A stretch of DNA of 64,000 nt from Photobacterium profundum SS9 (GCF_000196255.1 NC_006370.1:588187-652186); one strand, 5' to 3'; counted from the first letter of the stretch, positions 29,161-38,735 are shown. Made by a program: numbers and translations. Notes: a model not told the origin generated them from the sequence alone.

Positions 29161-29220
29161 TATTGCTGGGTTTGCCTATAAGCCTTTAATGGTCACAAGT
29201 GCCAAATAATACATCATGAA

Positions 29221-29258
29221 AGCCCGTAATGTGATTCAGTCAGATTACGGGCTTTTTT
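29221..29258 (+). terminator. Terminator of dsbC
   Basis: Ten-bp stem AGCCCGTAAT/ATTACGGGCT with a loop of about 13 bases, then six T. It lies just before the chosen recJ start, arguing against an upstream recJ start. Confidence 0.85.
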
Positions 29259-29332
29259 CATGGTTTGTACCAAAAATTGAGATAGAATGTGATGCATTAA
29301 GCACACATTACCCATGCCGGAAATTACCCATT

Positions 29333-31057
29333 ATGATTGAAGTTAAACGTCGACCGACTGCCGATATTTCCGGCTTTTCCGCTGCGACGCCACCTTTATT
29401 ACAACGTATTTACGCGAGTCGTGGTATTGCATCAGAGCTTGAACTTGAACGTGGTGCAAAAGGGCTATTAAGTTACGAACAACTGCATGGTATCAAGCCT
29501 GCCGTGCAGCTATTGGTTACAGCATTGGCTGAAAATCGACGTATTATCATCGTGGGTGATTTCGACGCCGATGGTGCCACTAGTTCAGCCTTATCGGTAT
29601 TGGCATTGCGCATGCTTGGCTGTAGTAATGTCGATTATTTAATCCCTAACCGCGTTGAAGATGGCTACGGCTTAAGCCCTGAAGTGGTGGATCAAGCTGA
29701 AGCACGTGGTGCAGAAGTGATCATGACGGTGGATAATGGCGTATCGTCGATTGCCGGTGTGGCCGCTGCAAAAGCCAAAGGCATGCAAGTTTTGGTGACC
29801 GATCATCACTTACAAGGTAAAGAGTTACCCATTGCTGATGCCATCGTAAACCCTAACCTCGATGTGTGTACGTTTCCTTCTAAAGCACTATGTGGTGTGG
29901 GGGTCGCCTTTTATATAATGCTAGCTTTACGTGCTGAATTGCGAAATATCAATTGGTTCGAACAGCAAGGTATTCCAGTGCCGAACTTAGCAGAGCTGCT
30001 GGATTTAGTTGCATTGGGCACAGTGGCTGATGTGGTGGCACTTGATGGGAATAATCGCATACTCGTGCATCAAGGCCTTCAGCGAATTCGAGCAGGTAAA
30101 TGCCGCCCGGGTATACAAGCATTAATTGAAGTGGCAAATCGCGATCCGGCCCGTTTAGTCACGAGCGATTTAGGTTTTGCGCTTGGTCCCCGTATTAATG
30201 CGGCAGGGCGATTAGATGACATGTCTTTTGGTGTTGAGTTATTGCTATGTAACCACATTCAAGCAGCACGCCGTATGGCATCAGAGCTTGATGGTCTAAA
30301 CCAAACACGAAAAGAAATAGAGCACGGCATGAAAGAAGAAGCGCTGGCTATTTGTGAGCGCATCTCATTTAATCAGCAAGATATGCCTTATGGTTTAGCA
30401 CTATTTCAACGCGATTGGCACCAAGGTGTGATTGGTATTTTGGCATCACGTATTAAAGATTTATATCATCGCCCTGTTATTGCATTTGCTGATGCGGGAG
30501 AGGGGGAAATTAAAGGATCTTGCCGTTCTATTCCCGGCCTACATATGCGAGATGTGCTTGATCTTATTGATACACGAAACCCAGGGATGATCTTAAAGTT
30601 TGGTGGTCACGCGATGGCGGCTGGCTTAACCATACCTGAAGACCAACTTACCGGTTTTAGTAAAGCGTTTGATGACATTGTACGTAGCCAGTTAGATGAA
30701 GATGCACTGAAAGGTGTCTTTTTGACTGACGGTGAACTTGCTGCGAACGAATTGAATATTGAGACCGCAGAAGTGTTACGCAATGGTGGCCCTTGGGGGC
30801 AGCAGTTCCCTGAACCATCATTTGATGGCAGGTTCCGTTTACTGCATCAGAAGCTGGTGGGCAGTAAGCACTTAAAAATGATGGTTGAGCCGATAAATGG
30901 AGGCAGCGTTATTGATGCTATTGCTTTTAACGTTGATCTGAAATCTTGGCCTGATGCTTCTGTGCAACAAGTTGATCTAGTTTATCGACTTGATGTGAAT
31001 GAATTTCGTGGAAATCGCAGTGTGCAATTGATGATTGAACACTTGGTTGCAAAATAA
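29333..31057 (+). CDS. recJ: Single-stranded-DNA-specific exonuclease RecJ
   Basis: 5'-3' exonuclease of recombination (RecFOR pathway), mismatch repair and base excision repair. 574 residues from the ATG at 29333 (E. coli 577). An in-frame start at 29216 is rejected because it would read through the dsbC terminator. DHH-phosphoesterase metal motifs: VGDFDADGATSS (about 72-83), VDNGVSS, TDHHLQGKELP (about 155), NPN and GTVADVVAL; the DHHA1 motif FGGHAMAAGL lies near 420. No strong ribosome-binding site is visible before 29333. prfB and lysS follow in the E. coli order. Confidence 0.95.
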   Translation: MIEVKRRPTADISGFSAATPPLLQRIYASRGIASELELERGAKGLLSYEQLHGIKPAVQLLVTALAENRRIIIVGDFDADGATSSALSVLALRMLGCSNVDYLIPNRVEDGYGLSPEVVDQAEARGAEVIMTVDNGVSSIAGVAAAKAKGMQVLVTDHHLQGKELPIADAIVNPNLDVCTFPSKALCGVGVAFYIMLALRAELRNINWFEQQGIPVPNLAELLDLVALGTVADVVALDGNNRILVHQGLQRIRAGKCRPGIQALIEVANRDPARLVTSDLGFALGPRINAAGRLDDMSFGVELLLCNHIQAARRMASELDGLNQTRKEIEHGMKEEALAICERISFNQQDMPYGLALFQRDWHQGVIGILASRIKDLYHRPVIAFADAGEGEIKGSCRSIPGLHMRDVLDLIDTRNPGMILKFGGHAMAAGLTIPEDQLTGFSKAFDDIVRSQLDEDALKGVFLTDGELAANELNIETAEVLRNGGPWGQQFPEPSFDGRFRLLHQKLVGSKHLKMMVEPINGGSVIDAIAFNVDLKSWPDASVQQVDLVYRLDVNEFRGNRSVQLMIEHLVAK

Positions 31058-31262
31058 TCAATATACCATCATAAAATTGATGCTTAACAAGATGATAAAC
31101 GACTTCAAGGTTTATCATCTTCGACTTAATACTGAAGTTGAGACATAGATGATCGCTATCTCTCAACAATTAGGGTAAGAAACCCCATTACAGCGCTGTA
31201 TATTCTAGAGACAATTCGATAGAATCTTGCGGTTATGTCCGTTTCGGTGATGAAGAATGGCA

Positions 31263-32361
31263 ATGTTCGAGATTAATCCAATTAAAAACCGACTTGAGGA
31301 TGTATCAGCACGTACTGACATCCTTAGGGGGTACCTTTGACTATGATGCTAAGAAAGAGCAACTAGAAGAGGTCAATGCAGAACTAGAGCAACCAGCTGT
31401 ATGGAATGAGCCAGAACGCGCTCAAGCTCTAGGTAAATCACGCGCAGCATTAGAAGCCGTGGTTGAAACTATCGATCAACTAGACCTGGGCGTAGAAGAC
31501 GTTGCGGGTTTACTTGAATTAGCGGTAGAAGAAGACGATCAAGAAACATTTGATGAAATTGAGCCAGAACTGGCAGAGCTGGAAGCGAAGCTAGCCAAGC
31601 TTGAATTCCGCCGTATGTTCTCGGGTGAATACGATTCATCAGATTGTTACATCGACCTACAAGCTGGTTCGGGCGGTACAGAAGCTCAGGACTGGACATC
31701 AATGATGTTACGTATGTATTTACGTTGGGCTGATGCAAAAGGCTTTAAAACAGAGATTATCGAAGTCTCTGCTGGTGATGTTGCGGGTCTTAAATCAGCA
31801 ACCATTCGCCTTGTCGGTGAGTATGCCTACGGCTGGCTACGTACTGAAACTGGTGTTCACCGTTTAGTGCGTAAATCACCGTTTGATTCAGGTGGTCGCC
31901 GCCATACGTCATTTGCTTCTGCGTTTGTTTACCCAGAAATTGATGACAACATTGTTATTGATATTAACCCTTCTGATTTGCGTATCGATGTATACCGCGC
32001 ATCAGGAGCGGGTGGTCAGCACGTAAACACCACGGAATCTGCGGTACGTATTACGCACGTTCCAACCAACATTGTGGTGCAGTGTCAGAATGACCGTTCT
32101 CAGCATAAGAATAAAGATCAAGCGATGAAGCAGCTGAAAGCAAAACTGTTTGAGTTTGAGATGCAAAAGAAAAATGCTGAGAAGCAAGCCAATGAAGACT
32201 CTAAGTCAGACATTGGTTGGGGCAGCCAAATTCGTTCATACGTATTGGATGACTCACGCATTAAAGATTTACGTACAGGGGTGGAGAATCGTAACACCCA
32301 AGCTGTACTTGACGGCGATTTAGACCGTTTTATTGAAGCTAGCCTGAAATCAGGTCTCTAA
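31263..32361 (+). CDS. prfB: Peptide chain release factor 2, with programmed +1 frameshift
   Basis: Releases finished protein at UGA and UAA stops. The zero frame codes 25 residues ending ILRGYL and then meets TGA at 31338-31340; skipping one base at CTT-TGA-C resumes at GAC (31339) as DYDAKKE. The frameshift signal is complete: internal Shine-Dalgarno AGGGGG, then TAC CTT TGA C. The joined protein is 365 residues, as in E. coli. The anticodon-like SPF tripeptide ([10 protein letters not shown]) and catalytic GGQ (GAGGQHVN) are present; the residue before SGAGGQ is Ala, as in most bacteria, not the Thr of E. coli K-12. lysS follows after 35 bases. Confidence 0.97.
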
Positions 32362-32396
32362 CCGAATTGGGTTAATAATTAAAGGTTCCTCCTCCC

Positions 32397-33905
32397 ATGA
32401 CTGATCAAGTACAAGATGAAAACAAGCTGATTGCTGAGCGCCGTGCAAAGCTAGATATGATCCGCAAAAACTGTAAAGCAAACGGTCACCCAAATGATTT
32501 CCGTCGCGACAGCTTAGCTGCCGACCTACAGGCTACTTTCGGTGAGAAAACGAAACCAGAGCTTGAAGAAGAAGGCCACATCGTTGCTATCGCTGGCCGT
32601 GTTATGGCTAAACGTGGTCCATTTTTAGCGATTCAAGATGTATCGGGTCGTATTCAGGCTTATGCTGATAAAACAGTACAAAAAGAATTAAAAGAGAAGT
32701 ACTCAGGTCTTGATATCGGTGACATCATCGGTGTTAAAGGTCAGCTTCACTTATCAGGTAAAGGCGATCTTTACGTGACTATGGATAACTACGAGTTGCT
32801 AACAAAAGCACTTCGTCCGTTACCAGAGAAGTTCCACGGTCTTACCGACCAAGAAACGCGTTACCGTCAGCGTTATGTTGATTTGATTGTTAACGAAGAT
32901 TCTCGTAACACGATGATCATGCGTTCTAAAGTTGTGAGTGCAATTCGTAACTTCATGATGAAGAAAGACTTCATGGAAGTTGAAACACCAATGATGCACG
33001 TTATCCCTGGTGGTGCAACGGCACGTCCATTTATTACTCACCACAATGCGCTAGATATCGATATGTATCTACGTGTTGCACCAGAGCTTTACTTGAAGCG
33101 TCTAGTGGTTGGTGGTTTTGAGCGTGTATTCGAAATTAACCGTAACTTCCGTAACGAAGGTCTTTCTCCTCGTCATAATCCAGAATTCACCATGATGGAA
33201 TTCTACATGGCGTACGCAGATTACAACGACTTGATGGATCTGACGGAAGAAATGCTAAGCAGCATTGCAACAGACCTACACGGTTCGCCTAAACTACCGT
33301 ACGGCGATGCAATTGTTGATTTCGGTGGCCCATACCCACGTATCAGCATGCTCAATGCAATCAAGCAATACAACCCAGACAACGCTGAAATCCAAGCGCT
33401 TACTTACGAGCAAGTTGCAGATCGCGAACTGATGGCTAACATCGCACGTGGTCTTGATATCTACGTTGAAAAATTCTGGACGTGTGGTCAACTTCTTGAA
33501 GAAATCTTTGGTGAGACAGCGGAACCTCAGTTAATGCAACCAACGTTCATTACTGAATACCCAGCAGATATCTCTCCATTAGCGCGCCGTAACGATACGA
33601 ATGATTTCATTACTGACCGTTTTGAATTCTTCATTGGTGGCCGTGAAGTCGCGAATGGCTTCTCTGAGCTTAACGATGCACAAGATCAAGATCAGCGTTT
33701 TAAAGCGCAAGTTAACGCGAAAGATGCGGGTGATGATGAAGCAATGTACTACGATGCAGACTACATTACTGCACTAGAACACGGCTTACCGCCAACAGCT
33801 GGTCAGGGTATCGGTATCGACCGTTTAGTAATGTTGTTCACTAACACACATACTATCCGTGACGTAATCTTGTTCCCTGCACTACGTCCACAAAACAAAG
33901 CATAA
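32397..33905 (+). CDS. lysS: Lysyl-tRNA synthetase (class II)
   Basis: Charges tRNA-Lys in the cytoplasm. 502 residues (E. coli 505). N-terminal OB-fold anticodon domain (about 55-150: [19 protein letters not shown]), then the class II core with motif 1 ([16 protein letters not shown]), motif 2 ([20 protein letters not shown]) and motif 3 ([11 protein letters not shown]). The codon choice and strong ribosome-binding site fit high expression. In the same transcript as prfB. Confidence 0.98.
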   Translation: MTDQVQDENKLIAERRAKLDMIRKNCKANGHPNDFRRDSLAADLQATFGEKTKPELEEEGHIVAIAGRVMAKRGPFLAIQDVSGRIQAYADKTVQKELKEKYSGLDIGDIIGVKGQLHLSGKGDLYVTMDNYELLTKALRPLPEKFHGLTDQETRYRQRYVDLIVNEDSRNTMIMRSKVVSAIRNFMMKKDFMEVETPMMHVIPGGATARPFITHHNALDIDMYLRVAPELYLKRLVVGGFERVFEINRNFRNEGLSPRHNPEFTMMEFYMAYADYNDLMDLTEEMLSSIATDLHGSPKLPYGDAIVDFGGPYPRISMLNAIKQYNPDNAEIQALTYEQVADRELMANIARGLDIYVEKFWTCGQLLEEIFGETAEPQLMQPTFITEYPADISPLARRNDTNDFITDRFEFFIGGREVANGFSELNDAQDQDQRFKAQVNAKDAGDDEAMYYDADYITALEHGLPPTAGQGIGIDRLVMLFTNTHTIRDVILFPALRPQNKA

Positions 33906-33959
33906 TCATTGCTTTAGTTTAGTTACGCCATTCTTTGGCGTAATATGAATTAATAGAAG

Positions 33960-33982
33960 CCACTCAATGAGTGGTTTTTTTT
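33960..33982 (+). terminator. Terminator of prfB-lysS
   Basis: CCACTC/GAGTGG stem, three-base loop, eight T. A second hairpin (TTACGCCA/TGGCGTAA, 33923-33943) just upstream has no T-run. Confidence 0.85.
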
Positions 33983-34040
33983 ACGTTTTTTAGTATTTCA
34001 TTACTTCAAATTCTGTCAATTTCCTTGTTACGCATCTTTA

Positions 34041-34305
34041 ATACCAATTCCATTAATTATCTGACCATTCAGAATACCACTGGGAGTCGAGTTCAAGGTT
34101 AGCGGTTGATAGAAGAGTGGTTCTCTTTTGAAACCGCTAGACACAGAAGTTGGCTTCCAGTGGTGTTCCCTTTGGGCGAGTTTAAAATACTTTTATACTG
34201 CGTTAATAAATTTCAATTTAGAGCAACTAGATTCTCAATTTATCTCCTTGCCTAAAAGCATTTTAATTCTCGCTGAACTGATCAGATAATTAATGGATTT
34301 GGTAT
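34041..34305. mobile_element. MITE-like element B (about 265 bases, non-coding)
   Basis: Terminal inverted repeats of 24 bases (34041-34064 and 34282-34305) match with one mismatch and begin ATACCAA. Two hairpin modules lie between: 34073-34164 (arms around CCACTGGGAG and CTTCCAGTGG) and a core at about 34166-34280 (arms GGGCGAGTTTAAAATAC and the complement of TTTTAATTCTCGCTGA). Read on the minus strand, the core shares TTCAGCGAGAATT, TAGGCAAGG and AACTCGCCC with the core of element A although the terminal repeats differ. No ORF. Confidence 0.75.
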
Positions 34306-34408
34306 AACTCCCTGCCTATTTTTCGGTGAACCTAGCCAATATCGCAAAGTGACGGAAGTTTCCAATAGTGGATTTTTGGTTAAATAACACTCATGAAGAA
34401 ACTCTAGG

Positions 34409-34424
34409 TGTGATTCAATTCACA
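34409..34424. promoter_or_regulatory. CRP binding site
   Basis: Perfect TGTGA-N6-TCACA palindrome, about 280 bases before the symporter ATG at 34704. Catabolite control of uptake of acidic amino acids or C4 acids would make sense. The promoter between the site and the gene is not evident. Confidence 0.6.
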
Positions 34425-34703
34425 TAACTCGTCATTCAAAATTTGAGCCTTCTTTTGCTTTACCTCCATACATTCTGCTATTCACACTGCGTATAAGTTA
34501 CCGTTTTATATATTATTTAGTTTTTTGTACTGTGATTTGTCCGATCTATTAATGTTGTTTTTTGTCGTTAATTTGTAACTGTATTGTAAAGTATCTTCTT
34601 TTATCCTTTCATCATCTATGTAAAATGTCGCTCAACCCACGAGGAACAGTGGGAACGCAATGTAAATCTAATATTACTAAGCACAACCAACTGGAGATGG
34701 ACG

Positions 34704-35978
34704 ATGAATAAATCGTTATCAGGAAAGATATTTGCGGGCCTATTTATAGGTCTGATTATAGGTACAGCAATACAGTACTTATTTAATGGCGTGACGTTGA
34801 TGGATACCTACGTACTTGGCTTAGCGGAAGGCGCTGGCGGTATGTTCGTTTCACTGATTAAATTACTTGTAGTACCTCTTGTCTACGTATCGATTGTTTG
34901 CGGTATCGTTGAATTGAAAGACATCACTGCATTTGGTCGCTTAGGTGGTAAAACCTTTGCTCTATACATTATTAATACCATTATCGCGATTGCAGCAGCA
35001 TTAACTGTTGGTATGATTTTCCAACCGGGTGCCGGTGCTAATTTAGCGGGTACTGTAGAAAAATCCGTTGAATTAACGACAACAGAAACCCCTGATATTT
35101 TCTCTCTGATCGTTAATATTGTACCAAGCAACCCAGTACAAGCTTTTGCTAATGGCGATATGCTACAAATCATCTTCATGGCTATTTTGACGGGCCTTGC
35201 GATTCAAGCGCTTGATAAGCGTGGCGGTCCTGCAATCAAAACGTTCAAGATGGCAAACGAAATCATGATGAAGCTAGTGGGCTTGGTTATGAGCCTAGCG
35301 CCATTCGGTGTATTTGCTCTGATGATTCAACTAGGTGCGACATTAGATGGTAATACTTTAATGTCTGTGGCTGGTTATGTTGGTCTAGTCGTTGCGATGT
35401 TGGTTTTCTGGATTTTCTTCTTCTATCCAATGATGGTTGGCATTACAACTGGCATTAAGCCGACAACTTTCCTTCGTCATACTCGTGAGCAGATTTTATT
35501 CTCACTATCGACAGCAAGCTCAAATGCAACCATTCCAGTTACCATGCGTACGCTGACAGATAAGATTGGCGTCTCTAAGTCAGTTGCTGGTTTTGGTGTG
35601 CCATTGGGTGCCACAATGAACATGTCTGGTGTCTCTATTTACATAGCACTGGCAACAATTTTTGTGGCTAACGCATTTGGTCAGCCAATTAATACTGCCG
35701 ACTTATTTACCTTGGGTTTAACTATCTTGTTGCTATCAATTGGCGCTGGTGGTGTTCCGGGTGGCGGTATTGTGATGGTTGGTGTATTGCTTCACCAATT
35801 GGGTTTACCGCCAGAAGGCCTAGCAATTGTTGCCGCGGTTGACCGTATTAACGATATGTTCTGTACCAGCTCAAATGTAGTCGGTGATACCGCTGTAAAC
35901 ACGATTGTGGCAAAGAGTGAAAATGAAATTGGCGTACCAGCTGATGACGTTGAATCGACACCTGTAACCGTTAGCTAA
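34704..35978 (+). CDS. Dicarboxylate/amino acid:cation symporter (DAACS family)
   Basis: Inner-membrane carrier, 424 residues. Motifs of the glutamate/aspartate transporter fold: LIKLLVVPLVYVSIVCGI (helix 2), STASSNATIPVTMR (HP1), the unwound helix GATMNMSGVSIY, GVPGGGIVMVGVLLHQLGLP (HP2) and VDRINDMFCTSSNVVGDT (helix 8, with the substrate-binding Asp and Asn). These are closer to glutamate/aspartate carriers than the paralogue at 14.2 kb. It separates lysS from vpsR, which are direct neighbours in Vibrio cholerae. Probably CRP-regulated; its own terminator follows. Confidence 0.9.
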   Translation: MNKSLSGKIFAGLFIGLIIGTAIQYLFNGVTLMDTYVLGLAEGAGGMFVSLIKLLVVPLVYVSIVCGIVELKDITAFGRLGGKTFALYIINTIIAIAAALTVGMIFQPGAGANLAGTVEKSVELTTTETPDIFSLIVNIVPSNPVQAFANGDMLQIIFMAILTGLAIQALDKRGGPAIKTFKMANEIMMKLVGLVMSLAPFGVFALMIQLGATLDGNTLMSVAGYVGLVVAMLVFWIFFFYPMMVGITTGIKPTTFLRHTREQILFSLSTASSNATIPVTMRTLTDKIGVSKSVAGFGVPLGATMNMSGVSIYIALATIFVANAFGQPINTADLFTLGLTILLLSIGAGGVPGGGIVMVGVLLHQLGLPPEGLAIVAAVDRINDMFCTSSNVVGDTAVNTIVAKSENEIGVPADDVESTPVTVS

Positions 35979-36374
35979 ACAATATGCGGTAAAAAAACAA
36001 AGCTGAATAAGAAGCGCCGAAAGGCGCTTTTTTTCGTTTTATGATTTTTTAGCTACTACAATTCTTTATATTATTAATTTTATTGATGGTAATGATCAGA
36101 TTTCATTCATCTTAATTAGAATCTTTCATTATTGAATTATTTGCTATTTTTGCCATATTAACCGCATTATCCATGATGTAGATGCATCTATTTTTAGAAA
36201 AAACATGAGCATAACCCATATTTATACTAAACAAGTTGCAATGGGTTTATTGTGGCATATATCATCAATCGATATAACTGCATGTTATTGTCGCTCGTGC
36301 TTACTATTTTGGCAGTTATATCACATGGTTATTGTTTATTATCTAAAGGCTTAATGATGAAAAGAGGGGTTAAT
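35979..36374. other. Intergenic region upstream of vpsR
   Basis: Apart from the terminator at 36012-36034 this AT-rich stretch of about 400 bases shows no site I can name. It should contain the vpsR promoter. The reading frame of vpsR stays open back to 36252 but that part encodes an unsupported hydrophobic extension. Confidence 0.5.
36012..36034 (+). terminator. Terminator of the DAACS symporter gene
   Basis: AAGCGCC/GGCGCTT stem with a four-base loop and a long T-run. Confidence 0.88.
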
Positions 36375-37709
36375 ATGGGAGTAATGCCAGGAGCGCTAGT
36401 GGTCTTTGGTGGTAATTCTCAATCATGGTTGCCCTCTTTAGAGCAAGCTGGCTGGGTATGTCATCGCTGTTATGACCTAAGAGCCGCTGAGTCTTTATTA
36501 TTGGATATAGGTCCTTGTATTGGTGTTGTCGACCTCAGTAAAGATGACTTCAGCATCAATGGTATAGCGACGCTGGTTAACCGTAATAAACAAGTGCGCT
36601 GGTTAGCTGTTGTGCGAGAAGAGCAGCTTACTTCAGACGCCATTTGCCAATTTATTGCTAGCTTCTGTATTGATTACTTCACTTCACCGACGCCTGCTGC
36701 TCAGTTACAAGAAACCATTGGTCATCAACTGGGAATGTTACAGTTAGAGCGCAAAGTATGGCCTGATTTAGGGCGATTTGGCCAACAAGGTTTGCAAGGA
36801 ACTACTGAAGTCATGAAGAGGCTTCGCCATCAAGTACAACGTATTGCAGCAAATGATGTGTCTGTCTTTATTGAAGGTGAAATGGGCACAGGAAAAGAGT
36901 TGGTTGCTCGGGCAGTTCATCAAGCATCAACCCGTGCCAATAATGCATTTGTTCGGGTTAGCTGTGAAACGGTTACAGCAGACTGGTTCAGTGATAGTAA
37001 CGATGAACAGCATTGTGATATGAATTTTTCCCCTTGTTGCTTTGCTTTAGCTGATAAAGGCATCTTATATCTCGATGAAATCTCAGCGTTGTCAGATCAG
37101 AGACAACAAGAGCTGTTACAGTTTATTCAAGATGACACATTCACGACAGCTGCTGGTGAAAAGGTAACGTCAGATATTAGGGTTATTGTTTCAACCAGCT
37201 ACCCTGTAGAGCAGCTCGTCGCTGAGGGTAAATTAAGGCAAGACCTTCTATATCGTTTAAATGTTGTTACGCTTGTCGTGCCTGCATTGCGGGAGCGAGG
37301 CTGTGATATCAGCTTACTTGCAGAGTTTTTATTGCTGAAATTTGCCAGACAATATAACAGCGTTGCAAAGCACTTTTCTGATGAAGCCCAAAAAATGTTA
37401 ATCACATACCCTTGGCCGGGGAATGTGCGAGAATTAATTAGCCAAGTAAAACGTGCTGTACTGTTGGCTGAAGATAAAAGTATTGAAGCGGATCATCTTG
37501 ATATACCGCGGCTAAATGACGATAAGCAAAGCTTAAAAACGATCAGAGAAGAATCGGAGCGTGGGGCACTGCTAACTGTATTAGAGAATAATAAAGGTCA
37601 AATTTCAGCTGCAGCCCGTGAACTAGGGGTTTCTCGTGCAACTATGTATAGATTGTTGAATAAACATGATTTAGTGCCTGCTCCACGGAATTTTCGTGAT
37701 AACCCGTAA
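36375..37709 (+). CDS. vpsR: VpsR-type transcriptional regulator (sigma-54-activator fold, no GAFTGA)
   Basis: Homologue of VpsR, the c-di-GMP-responsive master activator of Vibrio polysaccharide and biofilm genes. 444 residues from the ATG at 36375, which has AGAGGGG six bases upstream. Degenerate receiver domain (1-120) with the conserved Asp53 in GVVDLSKDDFS; AAA+ domain with Walker A GEMGTGKE (168-175) and Walker B ILYLDE; C-terminal Fis-type helix-turn-helix (ISAAARELGVSRATMYRLLNKH). The GAFTGA loop that contacts sigma-54 is missing, as expected for VpsR, so it should work with sigma-70 RNA polymerase. A diguanylate cyclase gene lies at the left end of the window but no link is implied. 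Confidence 0.9.
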   Translation: MGVMPGALVVFGGNSQSWLPSLEQAGWVCHRCYDLRAAESLLLDIGPCIGVVDLSKDDFSINGIATLVNRNKQVRWLAVVREEQLTSDAICQFIASFCIDYFTSPTPAAQLQETIGHQLGMLQLERKVWPDLGRFGQQGLQGTTEVMKRLRHQVQRIAANDVSVFIEGEMGTGKELVARAVHQASTRANNAFVRVSCETVTADWFSDSNDEQHCDMNFSPCCFALADKGILYLDEISALSDQRQQELLQFIQDDTFTTAAGEKVTSDIRVIVSTSYPVEQLVAEGKLRQDLLYRLNVVTLVVPALRERGCDISLLAEFLLLKFARQYNSVAKHFSDEAQKMLITYPWPGNVRELISQVKRAVLLAEDKSIEADHLDIPRLNDDKQSLKTIREESERGALLTVLENNKGQISAAARELGVSRATMYRLLNKHDLVPAPRNFRDNP

Positions 37710-37723
37710 TTGAATTTATCGAT

Positions 37724-37752
37724 GCAAAAAACGCTTATGTAGCGTTTTTTTA
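37724..37752 (+). terminator. Terminator of vpsR
   Basis: AAAAACGCT/AGCGTTTTT stem with a five-base loop and a T-run. Confidence 0.85.
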
Positions 37753-38017
37753 TGAAGGCTAATTACGTGGTCATACTCGCGAGTATAAGTTGATAACATA
37801 CTGGCGGTCATGAATTCAATCTGATTGAAAAATGGTCACACATGCTGTTGGCTTATCGAAATTAAGATATTTTACAATATATTTATAATGTACAAAAAAC
37901 AGTTATAGCATATAACATTGTTATGCATTCTAGCTGAAATATATGCTTGTTAAATAATTGTAAGTGGTTAAAATTAACACTCATTTCAACACTATAATGT
38001 CACTTCAGGAGGTACAC

Positions 38018-38089
38018 ATGAACACTATCACTATGATGAATTGTACGCGTCTTGCTGTTGATGCCACTAAGCAATTTTCAAAAAACTAA
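38018..38089 (+). CDS. Possible 23-residue leader or small protein
   Basis: ORF MNTITMMNCTRLAVDATKQF plus SKN, preceded by an excellent ribosome-binding site (AGGAGGT, about 38006-38013) at ideal spacing. It lies 115 bases before the DUF1127 gene start, in what is probably its 5' leader. The match of strong ribosome-binding site and ATG suggests real translation; function unknown. The stretch 37753-38017 before it is AT-rich with no other feature seen. Confidence 0.45.
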   Translation: MNTITMMNCTRLAVDATKQFSKN

Positions 38090-38204
38090 CAGCATCCGCT
38101 GTGTCTATGGGCCGCGGGTATCTGTCGCGGTGAGCAGTTGTAAGCAAATTCTCGTCAGCATATCTGTATCCCTCCTTTAATATCATTAAATGGAGAGCAT
38201 TCTT

Positions 38205-38450
38205 ATGCGCCAATCAGTTTATTTACACCTTGCGGTTCTACTTATTCGTCTAGATATTCATCGTGAGCACGAAGTATTTCGTCGTGAGCGCCGTCGTATT
38301 TTAGCGAATTTACCTCATCTATCTCAGCATGTATTAAAAGATATTGGTGTCGAGAGGGATGGTCGTATGAAGGTAGACTTAAGTACTATTCCAGCAGAAC
38401 GTAAAGTTTATAATCTTAGACGAAGGTTTAAATCTAGACTTATAACGTAA
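38205..38450 (+). CDS. DUF1127-type small basic protein
   Basis: 81 residues from the ATG at 38205 with GGAGAG seven bases upstream. It is strongly basic, with many Arg/His in the centre (HEVFRRERRRIL) and the DUF1127 hallmark LSQHVLKDIGVERDGR, in which L-x-D-I-G is the conserved core. Known DUF1127 proteins include RNA-binding and phosphate-metabolism regulators in alphaproteobacteria; in Vibrionaceae the role is unknown. Its start is 115 bases after a tiny ORF with a strong ribosome-binding site. Confidence 0.75.
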   Translation: MRQSVYLHLAVLLIRLDIHREHEVFRRERRRILANLPHLSQHVLKDIGVERDGRMKVDLSTIPAERKVYNLRRRFKSRLIT

Positions 38451-38701
38451 TGTTAGCGCCTTATTCTACTTTCCTAAGAATCGGGCGCCGTAACTCAGCC
38501 AGCATGTATACATTGTTTGGCTTTATCGGAAAGAGCAATACGGGTTATTCGAATGACATGAGTTGTAACAGTTTACAATGCTTTGCTACGAAAACTGTCT
38601 CGAGATCGAAAGGTTAATTCGATAAAGTTATCTGTATCAATATAGCCATGTATCTACGTACCACTATAGCTAGATACATGCTGGTTGAGCTAATGTTATT
38701 G

Positions 38702-38733
38702 GCCCCTGTTTTAAAAAACAGGGGCATTTTTTT
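38702..38733 (+). terminator. Terminator downstream of the DUF1127 gene
   Basis: GCCCCTGTTTT/AAACAGGGGC stem followed by ATTTTTTT. It also sits at the 3' end of convergent tas. The 250 bases between the DUF1127 stop and this hairpin show no gene. Confidence 0.8.
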
Positions 38734-38735
38734 GT

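Larger units (their letters stand above)
33983..34703. other. Intergenic region with MITE-like element and CRP site
   Basis: About 720 bases upstream of the second DAACS symporter. 34041-34305 is a repeat element and 34409-34424 a perfect CRP palindrome, both described separately. A purine-rich ribosome-binding site (CTGGAGATGG) stands before the symporter ATG. No ORF seen. Confidence 0.7.

Noticed and set aside
29216..29332. Upstream extension of recJ from an ATG at 29216
   Set aside because: The extension reads through the dsbC terminator and has no match to the RecJ N-terminus.
31294..32361. prfB as an independent ORF starting in the downstream frame
   Set aside because: The programmed frameshift signal and the 25-codon zero frame match known RF2; the apparent upstream residues in the second frame are not translated.
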